NCBI GenBank assembly: GCA_937920335.1
Contig: CALGUT010000150.1
Location: 1-5,215, forward strand
Length of the DNA stretch: 5,215 nucleotides
Reading direction: 5' to 3'
Source: an uncultured Opitutales bacterium
Lineage (GTDB): Bacteria > Verrucomicrobiota > Verrucomicrobiia > Opitutales > UBA2995
A program made the translations under genes and the position numbers. Below the pieces are notes generated by a model that had not been told where the DNA came from, searched no databases, and saw only the letters and a program-made list of their open reading frames with translations. Each line of letters opens with the position of its first letter. Position 1 is the stretch's first letter. This document shows, piece by piece, positions 1 to 5,215 of this stretch.

Positions 1-119
1 GTTACGCTCAAAGCAGTAAGCTTTTAGGCGCTTGACTCATAGAATGGCAGTTGTTGCTTAGGGGGTAATTCTTCGCTTCGTCATGAAGCAGTATTACAGT
101 CCAATCTATTCTTTTTCCG

Positions 120-1670
120 GTGAGATACCTGCTCTCTATCTTCTGTATCCTATTATCCCTGACATCGCCCTCTTATGAGGGATTTGGGAAGATAGTCTCT
201 CAACCGATAGTCGATTACTCGATCTCCTTGCGCGGAAGCTACGAATCTACGCCCCCGATCAACGCGTTTGAAGACTTTACTCATTTCGCCTCTGATTACG
301 GATGGATGGGGCCTGGCCAGAACCGGATCTTCTCAAAAGGCGGTGAAGTCGGTGTGCGTTCAGGTGGTAAATGGGCGGGTGCTTGGCATTCACTGGCGGG
401 GCTGGCTTCCAATAACTCGCGTAGTCTCGATCCTCTAAATGTACTGGGCCTGAGTTTTGAAGGCATTGACACTTCCGTAGTTACGGGCGTTACGGTTCAA
501 GCATGGGGTTCAGGGACTGTGCGGTTTGAGTTGGCAACTACCGAGCGACGAGTGGTATGGAGCCATGCGTTGGAGCTGTGTGAATCAATGACGCGCACCT
601 CGATCCCATTGGATCCAAAAACATTAGGGGAGATCAAATTTATCAACTGGGTGGTCGAGCCAGATTCCAGTGCGCGTATTCGTTCATTGGGCTTTCAGGT
701 GGAAGTACCGGATATCTCATTGGAGGAGTGGGCGTTTCGGATTTCATTGGGAAAGCTCAGGCGCTGCCACGACATCGCTTCGGGACTGACCCGCGATCGT
801 GGGCATCTTCCGGCCGGTGAATTTGATTCGATTCCCTCGACCGGATTTCATGCGCTGGCAAGCGCCCTCGCAGTAATGGAAGGTCTTTTGAAGCGCAGTG
901 AAGTGGAAGCTGAAATACATACGACCTTAGAGGCGATTGTTTCGCTGCCAAAGGCTCATGGTTTTTTACCTCATTTCACCCATCGGAAAAAGGATGGAAA
1001 CGTAGGCATTCATCCAGGCACTGAGTATAGTACTGTGGATACTGCGATAGCATTCCATGGGTTATTGTTGGCTACGTGGATTTTGGGTATGGAGGCAGAG
1101 GTGGCACGGACTGTTGACTTGATTCAAGCGCTTGATTTCGACGCCGTAATCGATTTTGAAGGGTATGTTATTCACGGATTCGCTGAGGACGGTGTGACGC
1201 CGCTTTCAAGTCGATGGAAAGACTGGGGTGGTGAATCAGCTTTGGTCCTGGCGGTAGAGGGCATGCAGCTTAACCGTGAGCCTATTGCGCGTATGGATGA
1301 CTCAGGAGTTGTGTTTCGAGGCGTTGGATTTATTAGTGAGATGCAGAGTCTCTTTTATCCAGATTTTGATAGTAAGGAGCCCGACACGTTTGGCGTCGTG
1401 TGGAGTCGTTCGCGTGGTGAGCTATTGGAACGCCAGAGAGCCTACTTTGCAGCTCATTGGCCTGAGTCGGCGGCTACTCGTTTAGGTTTGTATGGATTGT
1501 CCGCCGGGGAGGCAGGATTGCCGGGAGAAGGGTACACGGCAAACGGTACAGAGATGGTGGGAGTAGCTGTTATACATCCTCATTACTTGATGCTGTCATC
1601 GGCACTGACTAACCCGAGTGGATATGCAGCAGCTCTGGAGGCGCTAGACCTCGCGGTCTTCCTGAAGTGA
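120..1670 (+). CDS. Exported glycoamylase-like (alpha/alpha-barrel) protein with beta-rich N-terminal domain; frame broken near the C-terminus
   Basis: The predicted 516-residue product starts with a signal peptide (MRYLLSIFCILLSLTSPS). Residues ~45-198 look like a beta-sandwich, carbohydrate-binding-type domain (AWHSLAGLA, INWVVEP, LGFQVEVPD). Residues ~215-500 resemble the glycoamylase-like family (PF10091 type, related to GH144 beta-1,2-glucanases): a DRGHLPAGEFDSIPSTGFH segment, GFLPHFTH at 281-288, TEYSTVDTA at 301-309 with an acidic residue and DTA as in that family, then WGGESALVLA and GEGYTANGTEMVG. From family knowledge I infer an (alpha/alpha)6 fold acting on a glycan outside the cytoplasm; the substrate is unknown. 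The start is GTG at 120; an in-frame stop at 84-86 rules out a longer protein, and no Shine-Dalgarno is visible. The stop at 1668-1670 is probably premature, because the family-like C-terminus follows in another frame up to 1840. The family call rests on motif resemblance only. Confidence 0.75.
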   Translation: MRYLLSIFCILLSLTSPSYEGFGKIVSQPIVDYSISLRGSYESTPPINAFEDFTHFASDYGWMGPGQNRIFSKGGEVGVRSGGKWAGAWHSLAGLASNNSRSLDPLNVLGLSFEGIDTSVVTGVTVQAWGSGTVRFELATTERRVVWSHALELCESMTRTSIPLDPKTLGEIKFINWVVEPDSSARIRSLGFQVEVPDISLEEWAFRISLGKLRRCHDIASGLTRDRGHLPAGEFDSIPSTGFHALASALAVMEGLLKRSEVEAEIHTTLEAIVSLPKAHGFLPHFTHRKKDGNVGIHPGTEYSTVDTAIAFHGLLLATWILGMEAEVARTVDLIQALDFDAVIDFEGYVIHGFAEDGVTPLSSRWKDWGGESALVLAVEGMQLNREPIARMDDSGVVFRGVGFISEMQSLFYPDFDSKEPDTFGVVWSRSRGELLERQRAYFAAHWPESAATRLGLYGLSAGEAGLPGEGYTANGTEMVGVAVIHPHYLMLSSALTNPSGYAAALEALDLAVFLK

Positions 1671-1840
1671 TCGAAATCGATCTCAACTGGCATAACCCCA
1701 TGCAAGGATCGATAAACGCTGGCTTCGAATCCCTGGCGGCGTATCATGGAATGGTTGAAGACCGCAGTGTTAACCGTCTATACTCGGCTGCACGTGAGCT
1801 GGATCTGTTTCGAACCGCGGTAAAACGTTTCTATCAGTAA
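1652..1840 (+). pseudogene. Out-of-frame C-terminal part of the glycoamylase-like gene (-1 frame)
   Basis: The -1 frame relative to the upstream gene is open from 1613 to the TAA at 1838-1840. Its translation reads as a natural continuation: RGLPEVIEIDLNWHNP, then MQGSINAGFESLAAYHGM, then about 25 helical residues ending AVKRFYQ. The segment around NPMQGSINAGFE sits where glycoamylase-like proteins have their closing helix and its G-rich turn. Joining the frames near 1652 (…EALDL + RGLPEV…) gives a protein of about 573 residues. The segment has no start or ribosome site of its own. A one-base deletion in the genome, an assembly error, or much less likely a recoding event would explain it. No long homopolymer lies between 1613 and 1667. 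If the deletion is real, the protein loses about 60 residues and may be inactive. Confidence 0.72.
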
Positions 1841-1866
1841 CCGCTACCTAATCCTGATCTACTCTG

Positions 1867-2640
1867 TCATAGGGGGTTTTTGAACGAACGGAACCTACGA
1901 TGACCAATCAAGGCGACTAATCCCAGTGCTCCGAAAAGTCCGTAGGTTGAAGGTTCCGGGACGGCGGTTCCAGATGGGGAATCTCCTTCGTCGGTAGAAG
2001 AGCTAAAAAGCAGATATCTAATCGATTGAGGGTAAGTCCCACCTTTGTCGACTTTGTCAAAAAGCCTTAGTTGAAAGGTCCCCTTGAGCGTTTCCAGGAA
2101 CGACGGATCGTTAAACAGAAGGTTTTCAAATTCACTTACTCTGTTGGTTTCACCCGCGAACATAGAGGTTTCTAACCCATTGAGGCCAATGATTGTTTTT
2201 ACAAGGGGGTCTGATGCCAATGGAATCTCTGATGTACCCTCGAGAAGCGAACCCAAGAGGTGAGGTTTTATAACATCCATATTAGAATCAGAGAGGAAGG
2301 TTATACTGCTGCTTCCTGTCGTTCTTACGTTATAAGTCAGTAAAGCATCGACGGTTGAAAGGCCGTAGTTTCCCATTTTAACTGATAATCTAGCTCCGTC
2401 CCATACTTTGTGTATTTCAGTATTATCCGGGCTAGTATATGACCAACCTTGCTCGAGGTCGTCTCGGTTCCAGGAGACGTTGATGGTCATGGGACTTCCG
2501 GGATATACCGAATCGTCCAAGGCAAGCCCGGTGTTATTTTCTATGGTATCGACTCTACCGTTTAATGTGATATTGAAGAGTTGTCCGGATGCTGCGGTGG
2601 TTAATAGCAGTGCGAGTAAGGGGATAGTTAAAGCTTTCAT
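1867..2640 (-). CDS. PEP-CTERM sorting domain-containing protein of unknown function
   Basis: The 257-residue product has an N-terminal signal peptide (MKALTIPLLALLLTTAASG). A beta-rich, Asn/Ser/Thr-rich body of about 205 residues follows, without any catalytic motif I recognise. The C-terminus is a typical PEP-CTERM signal: VPEP at 227-230, a hydrophobic helix at ~233-246 (GLFGALGLVALIG) and a basic tail (HRRFRSFK). In known PEP-CTERM systems such proteins are exported by Sec and processed at this signal by an exosortase, often in bacteria that make extracellular polysaccharide; no exosortase gene is in this window. The body contains no cysteine. Its 3' end lies 26 bp from the end of the convergent glycoamylase-like gene tail. 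The ATG at 2640 is chosen because it opens directly into the signal peptide; no Shine-Dalgarno precedes it. The function of the mature protein cannot be stated from sequence. Confidence 0.9.
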   Translation of the reverse strand: MKALTIPLLALLLTTAASGQLFNITLNGRVDTIENNTGLALDDSVYPGSPMTINVSWNRDDLEQGWSYTSPDNTEIHKVWDGARLSVKMGNYGLSTVDALLTYNVRTTGSSSITFLSDSNMDVIKPHLLGSLLEGTSEIPLASDPLVKTIIGLNGLETSMFAGETNRVSEFENLLFNDPSFLETLKGTFQLRLFDKVDKGGTYPQSIRYLLFSSSTDEGDSPSGTAVPEPSTYGLFGALGLVALIGHRRFRSFKNPL

Positions 2641-2649
2641 AGTCTATGA

Positions 2650-2677
2650 ATTATATTCGCAGCAGCTTGTTTGGCAA
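2650..2677 (-). promoter_or_regulatory. Sigma70-type promoter for the PEP-CTERM gene, nearly leaderless
   Basis: Read on the minus strand, TTGCCA (2677-2672, five of six matches to the -35 consensus) is followed after 16 bp by a perfect TATAAT -10 box (2655-2650). Only nine bases (2649-2641) separate the -10 box from the ATG at 2640-2638. Transcription would be expected to begin about 2-3 bases before the start codon, so the mRNA would have almost no leader. This fits the lack of a Shine-Dalgarno. The assignment is a consensus match only. Confidence 0.5.
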
Positions 2678-2689
2678 TTGATAGGCAAT
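2673..2689. repeat. Two GGCAAT direct repeats one helical turn apart at the PEP-CTERM promoter
   Basis: GGCAAT occurs at 2673-2678 and again at 2684-2689, an 11 bp period that puts both copies on the same face of the helix. The first copy overlaps the -35 box of the minus-strand promoter. This could be a binding site for a regulator, but such short repeats also arise by chance. Confidence 0.22.
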
Positions 2690-2781
2690 GGGCTCGGTGT
2701 TTTAGTAGTTCGACTCGCGTGAGCATTAGCGAATATTCTTATGGCATTCGAGAATCTAGTCCTCTTTAACTTACAACAGTT

Positions 2782-3372
2782 ATGACAACTAATTATCCGC
2801 TTTATTTTATGGGAATATCGAAACGTATCTCAATCGTGGGGATTCTACTTTTCAGTGTTTCACTGCTCGGAAATCTACGCGCCGATGAGATCGGATTGGA
2901 GATCGGGGAGAAAGCGCCCGCATTCAATTTGATGAATCAGCGAGGCGAAGCTACGAGTCTCTCAGGGTTGACGGCCGAACACGGTAAGGTGGCATTGGCA
3001 TTCTTTCGATCTGCAGACTGGTGCCCGTTTTGTCAAAGGCAGCTCATCGACCTGCAGGCGAATATTGAAACACTGGAAGGCGCCGGTGTAAAACTGGTCG
3101 GGATTAGTTATGACTCGATGGAAGTACTAGAACGCTTTTCTAAGAAACAATCGATCGACTATACGCTGCTTTCGGATCCCGGTAGTAAAACTATAGATGC
3201 TTACAAAGTTCGCAACGAGGGTGCCCGCCCGGGACGGTCCGAAGGAATTCCTCATCCGACTGTATTTCTGGTAAACCGCGACGGAGTCATCACCGCGAAA
3301 TTACGGGAGGAAAATATGAAAATCCGCCCTACGATAGAAGCGATCGTAAGCGCCGCCAACGCGATGGACTAA
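2782..3372 (+). CDS. Exported peroxiredoxin-like (AhpC/TSA, thioredoxin-fold) protein with CPFC motif
   Basis: The 196-residue protein begins with a probable signal peptide (ISIVGILLFSVSLLG at 16-30, cleavage likely near LRA-DE), so it should act in the periplasm or at the outer face of the inner membrane. The rest is a thioredoxin-fold redoxin: GEKAPAFNL at 42-50, FFRSADWCPFCQRQL at 74-88 with C81 and C84, LVGISYDS at 105-112, LLSDPG at 129-134 and the cis-proline segment HPTVFLV at 158-164. By family knowledge it reduces peroxides or acts as a thiol-disulfide protein. The CxxC at the peroxidatic site, in place of the classical PxxxTxxC, places it with the peroxiredoxin-like proteins, not typical 2-Cys AhpC. 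ATG at 2782 gives the longest form. ATG at 2809 (MGISKR…) gives a more compact signal peptide and is equally plausible. Neither has a Shine-Dalgarno. The gene diverges from the PEP-CTERM gene and converges on the NIPSNAP gene. Confidence 0.88.
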   Translation: MTTNYPLYFMGISKRISIVGILLFSVSLLGNLRADEIGLEIGEKAPAFNLMNQRGEATSLSGLTAEHGKVALAFFRSADWCPFCQRQLIDLQANIETLEGAGVKLVGISYDSMEVLERFSKKQSIDYTLLSDPGSKTIDAYKVRNEGARPGRSEGIPHPTVFLVNRDGVITAKLREENMKIRPTIEAIVSAANAMD

Positions 3373-3413
3373 TGAGTCACGGGGCTGCGAAATAGGAGTC
3401 CGAACCGCTTATT

Positions 3414-4190
3414 CTAGATCTGTGAAACGGGGGATGCTGACAGGATGACATCTGTAATCGCTGATACGGTGCCGCTATAGCGAGTTTCCTGTTTGAGTTC
3501 ATTCCAGGCGGGGCTACTGGAAAATTGTTTCCAATGCTTGTCCCGTTGTTCCATGTCAGTAAATGCGAGCATGTAAACCAGGTTTGGCATGAGAGGACCC
3601 GCAACGGTTTGCCCAAAGAATACGGGGTGGAGTCCTACATCACGGAAAATCTTTATTTCTCCACCTTCGTTGAACATCTCGATCTTGCGGATGCCTTTTA
3701 GGCGGTTGTGACTTTCGTAGGTGCGCAGTTCGAAGATACGACCATTGACGCCATCAACGGCTGAAGGAACCTCAATGTCTGTCATCCCGGTAAAGGCTTT
3801 CATAAGCGTTGATTCCATGCGCTCATAAAGCGGGTCTGACATATCCGTGTCTGCCGCAGCCTGATACTCAGGTGAGTCGGCCAGCTTATCCCACACGGTA
3901 AGGAAGGAATCGATATTGGCGTGGGGGACGAGCATGTAGATTTCACTTCCATGGGCGCCGTACTTGGGACGGAAAACACCGATCGGTTCGCAGCCGAATT
4001 TGTTGAGGCCGGGGATAACTATGTCGCCGAGGAACTTTTCCAGTTGGCCACGCTTTGAATTATTTAGCACTTCGAAACGGATCAATTCATGGAAACGCTG
4101 TTCTCCGGCTTTGTGGGCACCTCCATGAAGGAGGGTCGCTGAGCTGGCACCGGCTAATGCGGTAGTAGTAAGGAATTTTCTGCGGTTCAT
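3414..4190 (-). CDS. Tat-exported NIPSNAP family protein
   Basis: The 258-residue protein opens with a twin-arginine signal (MNRRKFLTTTALAGASSATL), so it is probably folded in the cytoplasm before export. Two related alpha+beta repeats follow, as expected for NIPSNAP-type dimeric ferredoxin-like barrels. The first is at ~32-110 (FHELIRFEVL, PIGVFRP, YMLVPH, a helix with SPEYQ). The second is at ~150-255 (RIFELRTYES, GLHPVFFGQTVAG, LVYMLAF, SSPAWNELK). The phrase FELRTY and the W/DxHW-SSPxW pattern of the second half are characteristic of the family. No biochemical role is established for bacterial exported members, and I see no metal- or cofactor-binding motif. The ATG is fixed by the Tat motif; no Shine-Dalgarno lies before it. 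The gene is 108 bp downstream of the alpha/beta hydrolase gene on the same strand and may be co-transcribed, or driven by a weak promoter in the gap. Confidence 0.9.
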   Translation of the reverse strand: MNRRKFLTTTALAGASSATLLHGGAHKAGEQRFHELIRFEVLNNSKRGQLEKFLGDIVIPGLNKFGCEPIGVFRPKYGAHGSEIYMLVPHANIDSFLTVWDKLADSPEYQAAADTDMSDPLYERMESTLMKAFTGMTDIEVPSAVDGVNGRIFELRTYESHNRLKGIRKIEMFNEGGEIKIFRDVGLHPVFFGQTVAGPLMPNLVYMLAFTDMEQRDKHWKQFSSSPAWNELKQETRYSGTVSAITDVILSASPVSQI

Positions 4191-4249
4191 AGGATTTAGA
4201 AGTAAGAATTTAGACTTTGGTGCTTAGAAATTTGAGTTCTGTTGATGGG

Positions 4250-4278
4250 AGCTAACAGGGTTGTGACTCGTATGTCAA
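4250..4278 (-). promoter_or_regulatory. Possible promoter for the NIPSNAP gene
   Basis: The minus strand carries a perfect TTGACA (4278-4273) in the gap between the hydrolase and NIPSNAP genes. The hexamer 17 bp downstream, TTAGCT (4255-4250), is a poor -10 match. If real, it would give a leader of about 50 bases. It is weak and mentioned mainly because it would allow NIPSNAP to be expressed independently of the hydrolase gene. Confidence 0.22.
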
Positions 4279-4298
4279 AGACTGTTGCTGCCTCGCGA

Positions 4299-5027
4299 TT
4301 ACAGTTTCTCAAGAAAGGTGTTGAGTGCCTCGAGAAACAGTTCGGGCTGGTCCCGGTGGACGCTATGTCCGGCTCCAGCTACGTGAATTAAGCGTCCGTG
4401 ATCCAAGGTCGATGCGACTTCCTCATTCTGCGACCGTAACTCGTCTTGATCGTCTGCTTTGAGTATCAGCGTGGGGCAGATAGTCTTTTCGAAGAGGTCA
4501 CTCATATTCGGGCGGAGATCCGCGCTTCTGTAAGCAGTATTAGGGTGATAGAGCTGCTTTGAGAGTGCCCAAAAATGAAGCTCCGTGAATCCGAAGTGAG
4601 GGTTGCGCTCCATTTGGTCGTTGAAGAGCTCTTCATAGGAAGTGTTATTGCGTTTCAGAATGGCTGCGACTCGTTTTTCAGTAGCGGCGGTTTCTTCGGT
4701 TTTAGAGGGAGCATTGGCGGGAGTGGGACGCGAAACCAAACGGGGATCCACTAATATAGAAGCGCGAGGAACCTCAGGGTAGCGGGCCGCGAACCAAGCG
4801 ACCGAGGCACTGCCCATCGAATGGCCTAAAAGAATCGGGTTGATGATCTCCAAGGCATTGATAAATCCGGCAAGGTCTTCGACCTGGATGTCGACAGGTT
4901 CGTTCTTGGACGGCGGGTCTGTCCGTCCAAAGCCGCGGGCATCGGGTAATATGACATTATAGTTGCCTTCAAGTTCTTTGGCCATAGCGGTCCAGCAGAG
5001 GCCGTCGTCTGAATAACCGTGGGCCAT
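4299..5027 (-). CDS. Alpha/beta hydrolase fold protein (start codon uncertain, true N-terminus lies upstream)
   Basis: From the first ATG the product is 242 residues. It shows the alpha/beta hydrolase order: oxyanion-region HG (AHGYSDDGLCW), LPDARGFGRTDPP at 27-39, nucleophile elbow GHSMGS with Ser70, a variable cap region at ~100-180, a LILKADDQDE strand with the probable catalytic acid (Asp192 or Asp193), and the catalytic histidine His221 in GAGHSVHRDQP. All three triad residues are present, so the core looks functional. It probably hydrolyses an ester or similar small substrate; the substrate cannot be told from sequence. The ATG at 5027 lies just before the HG motif, which would remove the first strands of the fold. 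The reading frame continues upstream as recognisable hydrolase sequence (see 5028-5174), so this start is unlikely to be the ancestral one. It lies 108 bp upstream of the NIPSNAP gene on the same strand. Confidence 0.88.
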   Translation of the reverse strand: MAHGYSDDGLCWTAMAKELEGNYNVILPDARGFGRTDPPSKNEPVDIQVEDLAGFINALEIINPILLGHSMGSASVAWFAARYPEVPRASILVDPRLVSRPTPANAPSKTEETAATEKRVAAILKRNNTSYEELFNDQMERNPHFGFTELHFWALSKQLYHPNTAYRSADLRPNMSDLFEKTICPTLILKADDQDELRSQNEEVASTLDHGRLIHVAGAGHSVHRDQPELFLEALNTFLEKL

Positions 5028-5174
5028 GATGAGCGGTGGTTTATCCCCACCAGTTCGCCAGTAATGGATACGTATTTCATTCGCAACTACGTAGCCTTCT
5101 TGCCAGTGTGAGGGAATGTGTGGGTCGCTGGCTGAGAGTGCGGTAGTGAATAAAAAAAGAAGGGGCTGTCCTAG
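5028..5174 (-). pseudogene. 5' coding part of the alpha/beta hydrolase without a usual start codon
   Basis: In frame with and directly upstream of the ATG at 5027, the minus strand reads LLFLFTTALSAS, then HWQEGYVVANEIRIHYWRTG and GDKPPLIM. The last two parts match the first strands expected before the HG motif in this family. The first looks like the hydrophobic core and cleavage site of a signal peptide. The frame closes at a TAG (5177-5175), and between it and 5027 there is no ATG, GTG or TTG codon. The basic start of the signal peptide is therefore missing. Possible explanations are an indel (a run of seven A on the plus strand at 5152-5158 is one candidate site), a rearrangement at the inverted repeat at 5169-5193, or an ATT start at 5117-5115. 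The upstream 38 bases of the window show no ATG on this strand in any frame. Confidence 0.6.
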
Positions 5175-5193
5175 CTAAGAAAGCAATCTAGGA
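5169..5193. repeat. Inverted repeat TCCTAG / CTAGGA with 13 bp between the arms
   Basis: Perfect 6 bp arms lie at 5169-5174 and 5188-5193. The stop codon that closes the hydrolase frame (5175-5177) is the first triplet inside the left arm. No T-tract suited to termination follows. It may be an operator-like palindrome or a trace of a small rearrangement; chance is also possible. Confidence 0.3.
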
Positions 5194-5215
5194 TGAAAAT
5201 ATGTATGAAAGACGT

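Noticed and set aside
1..27. Possible last codons of an upstream gene (VTLKAVSF then TAG).
   Set aside because: Eight codons at the window edge cannot be told from chance; another frame also stops nearby (33-35).
32..60. TTGACT as a -35 box for the first gene.
   Set aside because: The hexamers at the right spacing (TGCTTA and neighbours) do not resemble a -10 box.
75..89. Perfect 5 bp stem GCTTC/GAAGC with a 5-base loop upstream of the first gene, considered as a terminator or leader structure.
   Set aside because: The stem is short and the nearest T-run (112-116) is over 20 bases away.
757..951. Minus-strand open frame of 64 codons inside the glycoamylase-like gene.
   Set aside because: It lies wholly within a well-supported gene on the other strand and shows no recognisable motif.
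1276..1485. Plus-strand open frame of 69 codons in another frame of the glycoamylase-like gene.
   Set aside because: The overlapping frame carries the family-like sequence; this one looks like a shadow.
1669..1682. Hairpin GATCGA-AA-TCGATC directly after the putative frameshift, considered as a programmed -1 recoding stimulator.
   Set aside because: No X XXY YYZ slippery heptamer is found in 1613-1667, the hairpin overlaps the stop codon, and the stem is short with a two-base loop. A plain indel is simpler.
2408..2722. Plus-strand open frame of 104 codons opposite the PEP-CTERM gene start.
   Set aside because: It overlaps a clear signal peptide gene and its promoter, and its translation has no domain-like pattern.
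4280..4308. ACTGT…ACAGT arms at the end of the hydrolase gene as a terminator.
   Set aside because: The 5 bp stem has a long loop and no T-tract on the minus strand.

Overview
The window is about half GC and carries five protein genes with no RNA genes, insertion sequences or CRISPR. The best taxonomic hint is the gene at 1867-2640, whose product ends in a PEP-CTERM sorting signal (VPEP, one hydrophobic helix, short basic tail). Together with a Tat-exported NIPSNAP protein and an exported carbohydrate-active-type protein, this suggests a free-living Gram-negative heterotroph. I infer Verrucomicrobiota, possibly Opitutae, but the window has no marker gene to prove it.

Layout from left to right: 1-119 holds no gene I can support. 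120-1670 (+) encodes an exported protein with a beta-rich N-terminal domain and a helical glycoamylase-like domain. Its reading frame breaks near its 3' end, and the missing C-terminus continues in the -1 frame to 1840. 1867-2640 (-) is the PEP-CTERM protein, convergent with the first gene, with a good sigma70-type promoter placed unusually close to its start codon. 2782-3372 (+) is a signal-peptide-bearing peroxiredoxin-like protein, divergent from the PEP-CTERM gene across a 141 bp shared upstream region. 3414-4190 (-) is a Tat-exported NIPSNAP-family protein, convergent with the peroxiredoxin gene. 4299-5027 (-) is an alpha/beta hydrolase in the same direction as the NIPSNAP gene and 108 bp upstream of it. 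Clear hydrolase coding sequence continues upstream of its first ATG to 5174, with no usual start codon.

No pathway clearly joins these genes. What they share is export: four of the five have an N-terminal export signal, and the fifth has a signal-peptide-like stretch in its disrupted 5' region. None of the four starts examined upstream (120, 2640, 2782, 4190) has a recognisable Shine-Dalgarno sequence. The two most notable observations are the two genes whose reading frames look broken (the 3' end of the first and the 5' end of the last). I do not see convincing evidence of a new multi-gene system here.
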